A stretch of 64,000 nt of DNA from Caulobacter sp. Root655 (GCF_001427665.1 NZ_LMHC01000012.1:412704-476703); one strand, 5' to 3'. Positions 25,280 to 34,098 are shown, counted from the first letter of the stretch. Made by a program: numbers and translations. The notes: generated by a model from the letters alone, not told the origin.

Positions 25280-27409
25280 TCACCAGATATCCACCCGGTC
25301 CGCCGGCGCGACGTACAACTTGTCGCCCGGCTGCACGTCATAGGCCTTGTACCAGCCGGCCTGGTTCCGGATCGTGCCGTTGACGCGGTAATAGGCCGGC
25401 GAGTGCGGGTCGCTGACCACCTGCTGGCGCAGGGAGTCGTCGCGTTGCTTGGCGCGCCACACCTGGGCCCAGCCCAGATAGACGCGCTGGTCGCCGGTGA
25501 AGCCGTCGATCACCGGGGCCGGCTTGCCGCCCAGCGAGGCGTGGTAGGCCTCGAGCGCGAAGGCCAGGCCGCCCATGTCGCCGATGTTCTCGCCCATGGT
25601 CAGCTGGCCGTTGACCTTGGCCCCCGGCAGCGGCTCGAAGGCCGAATACTGGTCGCCCAGCTTGTCGGCCTGGACCTTGAACTTGGCGGCGTCCTGCGCC
25701 GTCCACCAGTCGCGCAGCACGCCTTCGCCGTCGGACTTGCGGCCCTGGTCGTCGAAGCCGTGGCTGATCTCGTGGCCGATCACCCCGCCGATGCCGCCGT
25801 AATTGACGGCCGGGTCGGCGTCCGGGTCGAAGAACGGAGCCTGCAGGATGGCGGCCGGGAAGACGATCTCGTTATTGGCCGCGTTGTAGTAGGCGTTCAC
25901 CGTCTGCGGGGTCATGCCCCACTCCTTCTTGTCGACCGGCCCGTTCAGCCGCTCGACGTCGTGGCGCCAGTCGAAGGCCGCCGATCGCAGGGCGTTGCCA
26001 TAGGCGTCGTCGGCCTTGATCGTCAGCTTGGAATAGTCGCGCCAGGTGTCGGGATAGCCGATCTTGACCGTGAACCTGGCCAGCTTGTCCTGGGCCTGGG
26101 CCTTGGTCTCGGGCGACATCCAGCTCAGATTGTCCAGCCGCACCTTCAGGGCGGCGCGAACATTGCCGACCAGGTCGACCATCTTGGCCTTGGATTCCGG
26201 CGGGAAATAGCGAGCCACATAGACCCGGCCAACCGCCTCGCCCAGCTGGTCGTTGACGGCGGCGACGCCGCGCTTCCAGCGGGGCTTCTGTTCCGGCTGG
26301 CCCGACAGGGTCTTGTTGCGGAACTCGAAGCTGGCGTCGACGAAGCGCTTGGACAGCATCGGCGCCGCGCCGTCGGCGACCTTGAACGCCTGCCAGGCCT
26401 TCAGGGTGTCGAGCGGGGTGTCGGCATAGATCTTGGCCACCTTGGGAAAGGCGGTGTTGGTGGTCACCACCACGCGGTCGATCGCCGGCAGTTCGCTCGA
26501 GGCCAGGTAGCGATCCCAGGCATAGCCCGGGGTCAGGGCCTTCAGCTCGGCCAAGCTCATCGGGTTATAGGTCTTGTCGCGCTCGCGGCGCTCGGCCCGC
26601 GTCCAGGAGGCCTCGGCCAGCTGGGTCTCGAAGGCGACGATGGCCTTGGCGTTGTCGGCCGGCTTGTCCCAGCCGATCAGCGTCAGAAGTTGGGCGACAT
26701 AGGCCTCGTAGGCGGTCTTCTTGGCCGCGAAATCGGGTTTCAGATAGTAGTCGCGGTCCGGCAGGCCCAGGCCGCCGTTGTTGGCGTAGACGGCGTAGCG
26801 CGTCGGGGCCTTCAGGTCGGCCTGGATATAGACGCCCATCACCGAGGCGTAGCCGGTGGTCGGGCTCTTGCCCATCAGGGCGGTGAAGTCGTCCTTGGTC
26901 TTGACCTTGCGGACACCGTCCAGCTCGGCGGCGATCGGCTTGGCGTCCAGCTTCTCGGCCAGGGCCTCGTCCATGAAGGCGTGGTAGGCGGCGCCGATCT
27001 TGACGGTGTCGGGATCGGTCGACCGACTGTCGGCCGCCTCGGTGATGATCGCCTTGGTGCGGGCTTCCGACAGCACCGCCAGCTTGTCGAAATTGCCGAA
27101 GCGGGCGCGGTCGGACGGGATGGTGGCGTTGGCGTCCCAGGTTCCGCTGGCGAACTTGTAGAAGTCGTCGCCCGGCTTGACCGAGCGATCCATGCCCGCG
27201 ACGTCGAAGCCCCAGGTTCCGTAGTGCGGCGATTCCAGCGACACCGGCTCGCCGCCGCCGGCGGCAGGCGCGTCGATCATGTCGAACAGCGCCTGCGTCG
27301 TGCAGGCCGCGTCGAGGCAGGCATGGTCATGATCTTCGCGCGCCTGGGCGCCGAAAGCCGACAGGGACAGCGCGGCCATGGCGGCGGCGGCGAACCAGAC
27401 TTGTTTCAT
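25280..27409 (-). CDS. M13 (neprilysin/PepO) family metallopeptidase
   Basis: A 709-residue secreted zinc endopeptidase. The signal peptide (MKQVWFAAAAMAALSLSAFGAQA) starts at the ATG at 27409; the open frame extends 14 codons further up. The N-terminal M13 domain begins with MDRSVKPGDDFYKFASGTW. The zinc site GHEISHGFDDQGR provides two histidines and the catalytic Glu, and GENIGDMGGLAFA provides the third ligand. NAYYNAANNEIVFPAAILQ supplies the substrate-binding NAYY. The C-terminus ends in DRVDIW, the usual M13 W ending. Confidence 0.95.
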   Translation of the reverse strand: MKQVWFAAAAMAALSLSAFGAQAREDHDHACLDAACTTQALFDMIDAPAAGGGEPVSLESPHYGTWGFDVAGMDRSVKPGDDFYKFASGTWDANATIPSDRARFGNFDKLAVLSEARTKAIITEAADSRSTDPDTVKIGAAYHAFMDEALAEKLDAKPIAAELDGVRKVKTKDDFTALMGKSPTTGYASVMGVYIQADLKAPTRYAVYANNGGLGLPDRDYYLKPDFAAKKTAYEAYVAQLLTLIGWDKPADNAKAIVAFETQLAEASWTRAERRERDKTYNPMSLAELKALTPGYAWDRYLASSELPAIDRVVVTTNTAFPKVAKIYADTPLDTLKAWQAFKVADGAAPMLSKRFVDASFEFRNKTLSGQPEQKPRWKRGVAAVNDQLGEAVGRVYVARYFPPESKAKMVDLVGNVRAALKVRLDNLSWMSPETKAQAQDKLARFTVKIGYPDTWRDYSKLTIKADDAYGNALRSAAFDWRHDVERLNGPVDKKEWGMTPQTVNAYYNAANNEIVFPAAILQAPFFDPDADPAVNYGGIGGVIGHEISHGFDDQGRKSDGEGVLRDWWTAQDAAKFKVQADKLGDQYSAFEPLPGAKVNGQLTMGENIGDMGGLAFALEAYHASLGGKPAPVIDGFTGDQRVYLGWAQVWRAKQRDDSLRQQVVSDPHSPAYYRVNGTIRNQAGWYKAYDVQPGDKLYVAPADRVDIW

Positions 27410-27519
27410 GAAGGACGATCCGTTGGATGAAGTTGGCCGTAACTTGCTCATCCCAAGGAAAATCCGTCCCTTACTTTTTTGTCATGTTTGGGAGCGGGAC
27501 GCTGCGGGAGGCCGGCGCC

Positions 27520-27625
27520 CTGCGTCCTTCGAGGCCCTCCTCTGGAGGGCGCCTCAGGAAGAGGAGTTCAGCAACAACCTTCCTCATCCTGAGGTGCGTA
27601 GCGTAGCGAAGCCTCGAAGGACGCA
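27520..27625. repeat. Dispersed inverted repeat, GTCCTTCGAGGC / CTCATCCTGAGG family, copy 2
   Basis: TGCGTCCTTCGAGGC and GCCTCGAAGGACGCA ends with GCCTCAGGAAGAGGA and TCCTCATCCTGAGG inner arms. It lies between the peptidase and the PCu(A)C gene. Confidence 0.9.
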
Positions 27626-27670
27626 CGGCGCTCACCGAAACCAGCCTCCAACGGCTACTGTCCACAGACC

Positions 27671-28156
27671 CTAGTGGTGGTCGTGCATCCCGGCCATCGG
27701 ATCAGCCCCGCCCTTGGGCGGGCCGGCCTCGACCGACAGGTCGATCTTCATCTTGCGGCCGTCGGCGAACACCAGGGTCAGGGGGGTCTTGCCGCCCACG
27801 GCCTGGGCGCTCTTCAGGCCCATCAGCATCAGGTGATAGCCGCCGGGCGCGAACTCGACCTTGGCGCCGGGGGCGACGGTCAGGCCGCCGGCCACCGGCC
27901 GCATCGACGAGACCCCGCCCGCCTGGCTGCTCTGGTGCAGGGTGACCGACCGGGCGGCCGGGCTCTCGACCGCGACCAGCTTGATCGGCTTGGCGCCGAC
28001 ATTGGCCAGGGTCAGATAGCCGACGCCGTTCATGCCGGCGGCGGCGGGGCGGGTCCAGGGACGGCGCACCTCGACCCCGCCGACGCGGTAGTCGCCAGCG
28101 ATAGCCGGGGCGGAGAAGACGAGGGCGGCGAGGGAGGTCAGGGCGATAAGGCGCAT
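27671..28156 (-). CDS. Copper chaperone PCu(A)C family protein
   Basis: A 161-residue periplasmic protein; the signal peptide ends in APAIA. PCu(A)C proteins bind Cu(I) through His and Met ligands and deliver it to cytochrome oxidase; here the pattern is H in VTLHQSS, M in SSMRPV, and H/M in PGGYHLMLMGL. The His-rich tail DPMAGMHDHH may bind further copper. It is last in a minus-strand series with a TonB receptor and a DUF2946 protein, suggesting a copper uptake/handling unit. Confidence 0.92.
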   Translation of the reverse strand: MRLIALTSLAALVFSAPAIAGDYRVGGVEVRRPWTRPAAAGMNGVGYLTLANVGAKPIKLVAVESPAARSVTLHQSSQAGGVSSMRPVAGGLTVAPGAKVEFAPGGYHLMLMGLKSAQAVGGKTPLTLVFADGRKMKIDLSVEAGPPKGGADPMAGMHDHH

Positions 28157-28251
28157 GGGAGAGTTCTCGATCAATGTTTCATGCCGGGCATGCCGGCCAT
28201 GGTGTCGGCGGAAGTCGTGGCCGGCGTGAGGCGGACCACCGGGGCGGGGCT

Positions 28252-30336
28252 CTAGAACTTGCCGGTGAGGCCGACGAACACGCCGCGCCCTTCGCCCGGC
28301 CAGAAGGCGGCCGTGGAATTGTCGACCGTCGTCGAGGTCGAGACGGTGGTGGCGGCCACCGACGGATTGATTGTCGAGACATAGCGCTCGTCGGTCAGGT
28401 TGCGCGCGTCCAGGAACACGGTGATGCGGTCGCGGGTATAGCCGGCGCTCAGCGAGGCGATGGCGTAGTCGGGGGCGCGGACCGTGTTGCGGTAGTCGAC
28501 CAGCACGCCGCGCGGCGACCATTCCACCGACGGGGCCACGAACCAGCCGGCCGGGTGCTCGTACCTCAGCTCGGCCCGATAGAGGTGCTCGGGCACGACC
28601 GGCAGGCGGTTGTCCTTGTACGACGCGTCGCCGTCGAACCGGAAGTCGGACCAGGCATAGGTCTGGCGCAGTCTCAGCCGCGGAACGATCCGCCAGTCCA
28701 GGCCCGCCTCGAGACCCTGATGGATCGTCTTGTCGGCGTTGAAGGCGATGGCCGGCCGGGCCGGGTCGACCACATAGCTCAGCAGTTCGTGCTTCAGCTG
28801 GGCGCGATACAGGGCCACGTCCCAGGCGAAGGCCCCTCGCCGCCCCCGCGCCCCGACTTCGCCGGTCCAGGCCGTTTGCGGAACCAGGTCGGTGAAGGGG
28901 TGAGTGGCGTCCGGCGAATAGGACCCGAAGTTGGGCGGCTCGACCGAGCGGGTCAGGTTGGCGAAGATCTGCGAGTCCTGGTCGGCCTGGAACAGCACGC
29001 CCAGGCGTGGGGCGAACCAGTCGTAGTCGCGGCTTTCGGTGAGGTTGAAGCCGCCGGTGGGCAGCTTGTAGCTCTGGTAGTCGCGGCTGGCCGCGCCATA
29101 GGTCCCGCCGACCACCAGGGCCAGGCGCGGGGCGACGAACAACCGGCCTTCGGCGAAGACGTCCGCGGCCTGGGCGTTCTGCCGCGCGAACGCCGTGGGC
29201 GCGCCGTGCGAGCCGCGCAGGTTGATCCAGTTGCGGGAGTCCAGGTCGCCGACCCGCCAGGACAGCCCCGCGAACAGGTCGGCGGCCATGCCGCCCATCT
29301 GGCCAGTCCAGTCCAGGCGTCCGAAGGCCCCGAAATTGCGGCTCTCCTGGTCGACCACCTGAAAGATCGGATGGTCCAGGTCGCGCCAGGCGCCGTAGAC
29401 CCCGCCCTCGAACACCGTGCTGTCGCTCAATCGCCAGGTGGTCTGCAGGCTGGCCCGGGCGTTGCGCATGTTGCGCCCGTAGTTGTTGGCCAGGTTGGCG
29501 GCGGTGGCCATCATCGGGCTGTTCAGGGCCTGGTTCAGGGTCAGGGCGCCGGCGATCTGCTGGCGCAGGTCCGCGCCGCTCAGATAGAGCCGCACCTCGC
29601 GGTCCTCGCCGAAGTCGTGACCCAGATTGACCGACAGCCGGGCGGCCGAGCTGTTGCTCTGCCGGCGCCAGCCGTCGGCGTTGAGCAGGGTCGCGCCGAT
29701 GAAGACGTCGTCGTCGCCGAACGCCCGCGCCAGCTCGCCATGCACCCGCGCCGTGCCGAACGAGCCGCCTTCGACCCGCAGCAGGTTGTCGGCCCCGGCC
29801 GTCCTGCCGGTCGGGGTGACGAAGTTGATGGCCCCGCCCAGCAGCGCCCCGCCGAACCGCAGGGCGTTGCCGCCCTTGTAGACCTCGGTGTAGCGGGCCA
29901 GCAGCGGGTCGATCAGCTGGTAGTCGCCATAGCCGTCGGCCTCGTTCAGCGGCACGCCGTCCTGGGCCAGCATCGTGCCGCGATTGTGGCTGCTGTTGCC
30001 GATCCCCGAGCCACGGATCGACAGGCGGGCGTCCTCGCCGAACTTCTTCTGGGCGAAGACGCCGGGCACGTCGCGCAGGGCGTCGACCAGACCCAGGGCA
30101 TAGCGGTTGGCATAGGCCTCGGACGAGATCACCGCCACCGCGCCGGGGGTTTCCGACAGGCGCTTGCGGGCCAGGGCGACGACCGGCGCGTCCTCCGGAT
30201 TGGGACGGGCGGTGACCAGGACGGAATCGACCGCGGCGCGCTGGTCGTCGTCGGTCCCGGCGAAGGCGGGCGAGAAAGCGGGCAGGACGCAGAGCGCGGC
30301 GCCGGCCGCGAGGGCCAGGCGGAAGGATTTGGACAT
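28252..30336 (-). CDS. TonB-dependent receptor, probably copper-linked
   Basis: A 694-residue outer-membrane receptor. A signal peptide from MSKSFRLALAAG ends near AFA (about 28). The plug includes SVLVTARP, VPGVFAQKKFGEDARLSIRGSG and YGDYQLIDPLLARYTEVYKGGNALRFGG; the barrel ends at VFVGLTGKF with terminal Phe. A FecA-like type. Its position between DUF2946 and PCu(A)C genes, with 69- and 95-base gaps, suggests a metal such as copper, but the sequence alone does not tell. Confidence 0.85.
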   Translation of the reverse strand: MSKSFRLALAAGAALCVLPAFSPAFAGTDDDQRAAVDSVLVTARPNPEDAPVVALARKRLSETPGAVAVISSEAYANRYALGLVDALRDVPGVFAQKKFGEDARLSIRGSGIGNSSHNRGTMLAQDGVPLNEADGYGDYQLIDPLLARYTEVYKGGNALRFGGALLGGAINFVTPTGRTAGADNLLRVEGGSFGTARVHGELARAFGDDDVFIGATLLNADGWRRQSNSSAARLSVNLGHDFGEDREVRLYLSGADLRQQIAGALTLNQALNSPMMATAANLANNYGRNMRNARASLQTTWRLSDSTVFEGGVYGAWRDLDHPIFQVVDQESRNFGAFGRLDWTGQMGGMAADLFAGLSWRVGDLDSRNWINLRGSHGAPTAFARQNAQAADVFAEGRLFVAPRLALVVGGTYGAASRDYQSYKLPTGGFNLTESRDYDWFAPRLGVLFQADQDSQIFANLTRSVEPPNFGSYSPDATHPFTDLVPQTAWTGEVGARGRRGAFAWDVALYRAQLKHELLSYVVDPARPAIAFNADKTIHQGLEAGLDWRIVPRLRLRQTYAWSDFRFDGDASYKDNRLPVVPEHLYRAELRYEHPAGWFVAPSVEWSPRGVLVDYRNTVRAPDYAIASLSAGYTRDRITVFLDARNLTDERYVSTINPSVAATTVSTSTTVDNSTAAFWPGEGRGVFVGLTGKF

Positions 30337-30405
30337 GAAGAGACAGAGCCCCGAAGACATGACGGCGCGCGCCGACTTTCAACCTTAGCGCGCGATGTGG
30401 AAAAG

Positions 30406-30801
30406 TCAGCCGTTCAGGTGGTGAGGCGGTCCTTGTCCGGGCGGACGGGGCGGCGCGCGGGCCGGGGCCATGCCGCGGCGGGCCATCGGCGGGGCGATCT
30501 CGACGCGCGCGGCGTAGAGCACGGGCAGCGAGACCAGGCTGTCGGGGGTGTCGGTGGTGGCCAGGCTGGCCGCCACGCACTGGTAGCAGGGCAGGCCGGC
30601 GAAGCCCTTCTTGGGGGCCCGCTCCTGGCCGTCGACCGTGACGGTCTTGGCGCCGTCGATCGTACAGATGACGATCGACTGGCCGGTCCCGGCCTCATGG
30701 GCCATGGCGGCGGCGGGGATCAGGCTCTGGACGAGCAGGGCCAGCATCGCCAGCAGGGCGATGGGCCAGGTCGTTCCGGACTGTCCGCGACGGGGGCTCA
30801 T
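30406..30801 (-). CDS. DUF2946-like protein
   Basis: A 131-residue protein with one N-terminal hydrophobic helix (WPIALLAMLALLVQSLIPAAAMA), then SIVICTIDG, a C-x-x-C pair in GLPCYQCVAAS and a proline-rich tail. This matches the DUF2946 pattern often found next to copper genes. The ATG at 30801 (MSPRRG) is preferred; the open frame begins at 30855. First gene of the copper-like series on the minus strand. Confidence 0.65.
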   Translation of the reverse strand: MSPRRGQSGTTWPIALLAMLALLVQSLIPAAAMAHEAGTGQSIVICTIDGAKTVTVDGQERAPKKGFAGLPCYQCVAASLATTDTPDSLVSLPVLYAARVEIAPPMARRGMAPARAPPRPPGQGPPHHLNG

Positions 30802-30850
30802 GACGGCGCGTGGGTAGGCGCTAGCGCGGGTTAGGTCAAACATCATCGAC

Positions 30851-30870
30851 GCCAACGCTCCTACGGTGGA
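30851..30870. promoter_or_regulatory. Inverted repeat upstream of the DUF2946 gene
   Basis: ACGCTCC-TACGGT-GGAGCGT, 7-base perfect arms. The location about 50 bases before the DUF2946 start on the minus strand suits an operator. Regulator unknown. Confidence 0.45.
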
Positions 30871-30902
30871 GCGTATAAAGGCATATGTGGATCGAATGAG
30901 TA

Positions 30903-30925
30903 GGTCAGGTTGACCAGTAGGTCAG
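30903..30925. promoter_or_regulatory. GGTCA palindrome and direct repeats
   Basis: GGTCA-GGT-TGACC is a perfect inverted repeat (30903-30915), and TAGGTCAG occurs twice as a direct repeat around it (from 30901 and 30918). It looks like an operator in the region between the DUF2946 gene and the 27-residue ORF. Confidence 0.45.
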
Positions 30926-30987
30926 AAGTGATCAAGCTGATCGTGGTAGGCGCCGGACGGTCTAGATCACCACCCGACGCCCTCCCA

Positions 30988-31071
30988 CTAGCGCTTAACC
31001 TTCATGGCTGCGATCACCAGAGCGACCGCCATGAGGATCAAGAGCCCGGGGATCGTGATGGTTACATCCAT
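30988..31071 (-). CDS. 27-residue predicted membrane peptide
   Basis: Reads MDVTITIPGLLILMAVALVI, then AAMKVKR and a TAG stop. One hydrophobic helix (about 6-22) is followed by a basic end, the usual layout of a single-pass bacterial small membrane protein such as KdpF-type or oxidase-associated peptides. CGGAGACCAACG places GGAG 8-11 bases before the ATG. Too short for ordinary gene finding; no partner gene is adjacent, so its function is open. Confidence 0.6.
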   Translation of the reverse strand: MDVTITIPGLLILMAVALVIAAMKVKR

Positions 31072-31333
31072 CGTTGGTCTCCGGGTATCTGCCGCTAAGA
31101 ATTACGCGACACAGCGACGGTCCCTTACCTCATAAGAATAGGCAAGCTTTGTTCCACAAACGTTCCTGTGGTGAACAGAGGTTATCCACTGGTTCACGTG
31201 AAACAGGGGACGAAACGGCGCGATTCCGGCAAATAAGCCAACTCATTGAACGCAAACACACGCTGCTTCCAAAGCGAATCAGAGGTAGCGCTACGCTCAA
31301 GGAGCGTTGCTAGCTCCAAATTCGTGCAAGAAA
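31072..31333. other. Intergenic region with parS-like and DnaA-box-like sequences
   Basis: No gene is seen. TTATCCACT (31182-31190) differs from the DnaA-box consensus TTATCCACA by one base and abuts the parS-like site at 31190-31205. GTGAAC and GTTCAC flank the DnaA-box-like sequence. Confidence 0.5.
31190..31205. promoter_or_regulatory. parS-like ParB binding site
   Basis: TGGTTCACGTGAAACA matches the bacterial parS consensus TGTTTCACGTGAAACA at 15 of 16 bases, including the whole TTCACGTGAA core. ParB nucleates on such sites, which usually cluster around the replication origin. parA and parB are not in the window. Confidence 0.65.
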
Positions 31334-32986
31334 TCAGTGCGCCGCCACAGCCGCCGCCTTCTTCCTCGGCGCCAGGGCCAGCATTCCCCGGGCGATCTCC
31401 TGCTCGCCGATCAGGGCGTGGGTGGCGCCCATCTGGGTCAGCAGGTCGACGTCGTTGTCGGTATAGGCCCGGGCGATGATCTTGACCTGAGGATTGGCGG
31501 CGCGGGCCTGTTCGATGATCCGGGCGGCCTCGAACGGGCTGGGCACGGCGACGAACAGGTGGGTGGCCTCGGCCAGGCCGGCCTTCATCAGCACCTCGGG
31601 CCGCACGGCGTTGCCCTGGATCATCTCGAAGCCGGCGGCGCGGACCGCGTCGGCGCGCTCGCCCTCGTCCTCGATCACCACCAGCAGCATGCGGTCCTTC
31701 AGGCCCTGGGCCACCGCCTTGCCGACCCGGCCGTAGCCGACCAGCACGCCGTGCGGCTGGGCGGCGGCGACGGGCGCGGCCGGCTCGCCGCTCCGACCGA
31801 CCAGCCTGGGCAGGACCTTGTCCAGCACCGCGAACAGCAGCGGATTGACCAGGATCGACAGGATCGCCCCGGCCAGGATCAGGTCGCGACCGTCGGGCGG
31901 CAGCAGCTTCAGCGACACGCCCAGCCCGGCCAGGATGAACGAGAACTCGCCGATCTGGGCCAGGCTGGCCGAGATGGTCAGGGCCACGCTTTGCGGGCGC
32001 TTGAAGGCCAGGACGATGACATAGGCGGCCAGCGACTTGCCGATCACGATGATGGCCAGGGTGGCGGCCACGGCCAGGGGCTCGCGCAGCAGCACGGTCG
32101 GGTCGAACAGCATGCCGATCGACACGAAGAACAGCACCGCGAAGGCGTCGCGCAGCGGCAGGGTCTCGTTGGCCGCCTGCTGCGACAGCTCGCTCTCGGC
32201 CATGATCATGCCGGCGAAGAACGCGCCCAGGGCGAAGGATACGCCGAACAGCGCCGCCGAGCCGAACGCGACGCCCAGCGCGATGGCCAGCACGCCCAGG
32301 CGGAACAGCTCGCGCGAGCCGGTGTGGGCGATGCGGTGCAGGATCCACGGGATCACCCGGCGACCGACCACCAGCATGATGACGACGAAGGCCGCGACCT
32401 TGCCGATGGTGATGGCGAAGGCCCCGGCGACGCCGCCGGGCCCGGGGGGCGGAGCCTCGCCGCCCAGCATGCCGGAAAGCGCCGGCAGCAGGACCAGGGC
32501 CAGCACCATGGCCAGGTCCTCGACGATCAGCCAGCCGACGGCGATGCGGCCGCGGTCGGTGTCGATCAGCCGCCGCTCCTCCAGGGCCCGCAGCAGCACC
32601 ACGGTCGAGGCCACCGACAGGGCCAGGCCGAAGACGATCCCCGCCCCCAGGGTCCAGCCCAGCATCGAGGCCAGGCCGACGCCCATGGCGGTGGCGACGG
32701 CGATCTGCACGGCCGCGCCGGGAATGGCGATCTTGCGCACCGCCATCAGGTCCTTGACCGAGAAGTGCAGCCCCACCCCGAACATCAGCAGGATGACCCC
32801 GATCTCGGCCAGTTGCGGCGCCAGCTCCTGATCGGCCACGTAGCCGGGCGTGAACGGCCCGACGATCACCCCCGCCAACAGGTAGCCGACCAGCACCGGC
32901 AGCTTCAGGCGGTTGGCGACGGCCCCGAAAATGAAGGCGAGTCCGAGGCCGGCGACGATGGTGGCGATCAGCGAGGTGTGGTGCAA
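31334..32986 (-). CDS. Kef-type K+/H+ antiporter with RCK domain (YbaL-like)
   Basis: A 550-residue inner-membrane protein of the CPA2 family. About 12 hydrophobic segments span residues 5-385 (GLGLAFIFGAVANRLKLPVLVGYLLAGVIVGP is the typical start), followed by a cytosolic TrkA-N domain with the nucleotide-binding GVLVGYGRVGKAVAQGL. The start is judged to be the TTG at 32986, with AAGGAGAG 5-12 bases before it; an upstream frame to 33070 lacks family similarity. It is divergent from the XRE regulator gene, and a related antiporter gene lies at 34099-35883. Confidence 0.9.
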   Translation of the reverse strand: MHHTSLIATIVAGLGLAFIFGAVANRLKLPVLVGYLLAGVIVGPFTPGYVADQELAPQLAEIGVILLMFGVGLHFSVKDLMAVRKIAIPGAAVQIAVATAMGVGLASMLGWTLGAGIVFGLALSVASTVVLLRALEERRLIDTDRGRIAVGWLIVEDLAMVLALVLLPALSGMLGGEAPPPGPGGVAGAFAITIGKVAAFVVIMLVVGRRVIPWILHRIAHTGSRELFRLGVLAIALGVAFGSAALFGVSFALGAFFAGMIMAESELSQQAANETLPLRDAFAVLFFVSIGMLFDPTVLLREPLAVAATLAIIVIGKSLAAYVIVLAFKRPQSVALTISASLAQIGEFSFILAGLGVSLKLLPPDGRDLILAGAILSILVNPLLFAVLDKVLPRLVGRSGEPAAPVAAAQPHGVLVGYGRVGKAVAQGLKDRMLLVVIEDEGERADAVRAAGFEMIQGNAVRPEVLMKAGLAEATHLFVAVPSPFEAARIIEQARAANPQVKIIARAYTDNDVDLLTQMGATHALIGEQEIARGMLALAPRKKAAAVAAH

Positions 32987-33057
32987 AGGCTCTCCTTGAC
33001 GGTCAACATTATCGGGCGTACTCAACCAATATGGGTGACGTTGTTCGAGGGCGCCAG

Positions 33058-33306
33058 ATGCCTCACGCAAAAATTCTCCTGCCGGCCCAGTGCCGGGGGG
33101 CGCGTGGCCTGCTCAGCTGGTCGCAGGGCGACCTGGCCGACCGCGCCGGCGTGTCGCGCAGCACGGTCAAGGATTTCGAGACCGAGCGCCACGCCCTGCA
33201 CCATAGCACCGAACGCCTGCTGATCGAGGCGCTGGAGGCCGGCGGGGTGTCGCTGATCGCGCCCGACGAGGCCGGAGCGGGCGTTCGACTGAAACTGGCC
33301 AGCTAA
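33058..33306 (+). CDS. XRE-family helix-turn-helix regulator
   Basis: An 82-residue DNA-binding protein with a Cro/CI helix-turn-helix: ARGLLSWSQGDLADRAGVSRSTVKDFE (about 16-42). Nothing follows the DNA-binding part except a short tail. The ATG at 33058 has GAGGGCG 6-12 bases upstream; the ATG at 33031 lacks a ribosome site. Its 71-base divergent gap to the Kef-type gene suggests local regulation. Confidence 0.85.
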   Translation: MPHAKILLPAQCRGARGLLSWSQGDLADRAGVSRSTVKDFETERHALHHSTERLLIEALEAGGVSLIAPDEAGAGVRLKLAS

Positions 33307-33380
33307 GCAGGGTCGGGGAGGTCGGTGACTCGGCGATCGTCCGAACTTGCAATATCGCGGGCGACATCCATTATAACGTC

Positions 33381-33809
33381 ATGCGCTTGGTCCTCGACAC
33401 AGCGACAATGGTTGCCGCGATCCGCAGCAATGCCGGAGCGTCCAGCCGGCTGTTGATGGCGGGCCTGGAACGGCGGCTGACCCTGCTGATCTCGACGCCA
33501 TTGTTTATCGAGTACGAAGCGGTGATGACACGCGCTGAGCATCTGAAGGCCTCCGGTCTCCTGGCAGAGGATGTCGAAGCCATTCTCGACGCCGTGGCCG
33601 CCGCGTCGGATCCGGTGCGGCTGGCCTTTCTTTGGCGACCAGCGGTGCGTGACCCAGATGACGATATGGTGCTGGAGACGGCCGTCAACGGCCAAGCGGA
33701 CGCCATCGTGACTTACAATCGACGCGACTTCGTCACTGTCGCGGAGCGGTTCGGCATCGAGGTCTGGTTGCCGTCAGAGGCGATCCAGAAGCTGGAGAAG
33801 GAACAATGA
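33381..33809 (+). CDS. PIN-domain toxin (putative)
   Basis: A 142-residue protein with the PIN ribonuclease layout: RLVLDTATMVAAI with D6 at the N-terminus, E in FIEYEAV near 44, and the acidic RDPDDDMVLETAVNGQADAIVTYNRRDF block (about 90-117) that is typical of the COG1569-like PIN toxins. The stop overlaps the downstream antitoxin start by ATGA. Toxin-first order. Confidence 0.85.
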   Translation: MRLVLDTATMVAAIRSNAGASSRLLMAGLERRLTLLISTPLFIEYEAVMTRAEHLKASGLLAEDVEAILDAVAAASDPVRLAFLWRPAVRDPDDDMVLETAVNGQADAIVTYNRRDFVTVAERFGIEVWLPSEAIQKLEKEQ

Positions 33810-34060
33810 GGAAGAGCAATTTCGCGTTGCGGCTTCAACCATCGTTGCTCGACGAAGCCCGGAAGCTCGCCGAGTCCGAAGGCGTGGCCCTCAATCAACT
33901 GATCAATGTCGCGGTCGCCGAAAAGCTGTCGGCCCTCAGGACCGAGAGCTATTTCGCCGAACGGGCGAAGCGAGCCGACATCCCCAAGGCCATCGCCCTG
34001 CTCAAGAGAGCGGGCGGGGACAACCCGCCCGTGAAGGGCGACGAACTGCCTGGCGACTGA
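33806..34060 (+). CDS. Ribbon-helix-helix-type antitoxin partner of the PIN toxin
   Basis: An 84-residue protein with the N-terminal strand KSNFALRLQPSLLDEARKLAESEGVALNQLINVAVAEKL (3-41), a typical Arc/HicB-like ribbon-helix-helix pattern, followed by a flexible charged tail that would wrap the toxin. It overlaps the PIN gene by four bases, so production is coupled. It probably autoregulates the pair. Confidence 0.8.
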   Translation: MRKSNFALRLQPSLLDEARKLAESEGVALNQLINVAVAEKLSALRTESYFAERAKRADIPKAIALLKRAGGDNPPVKGDELPGD

Positions 34061-34098
34061 AGCCAGCGAACGGAGACCATGAGAGGGGGCGAAACCAC

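Noticed and set aside
28171..28254. Stop-codon read-through extending the TonB receptor
   Set aside because: The receptor already ends in the expected terminal Phe, so an extension would be unlikely to assemble.
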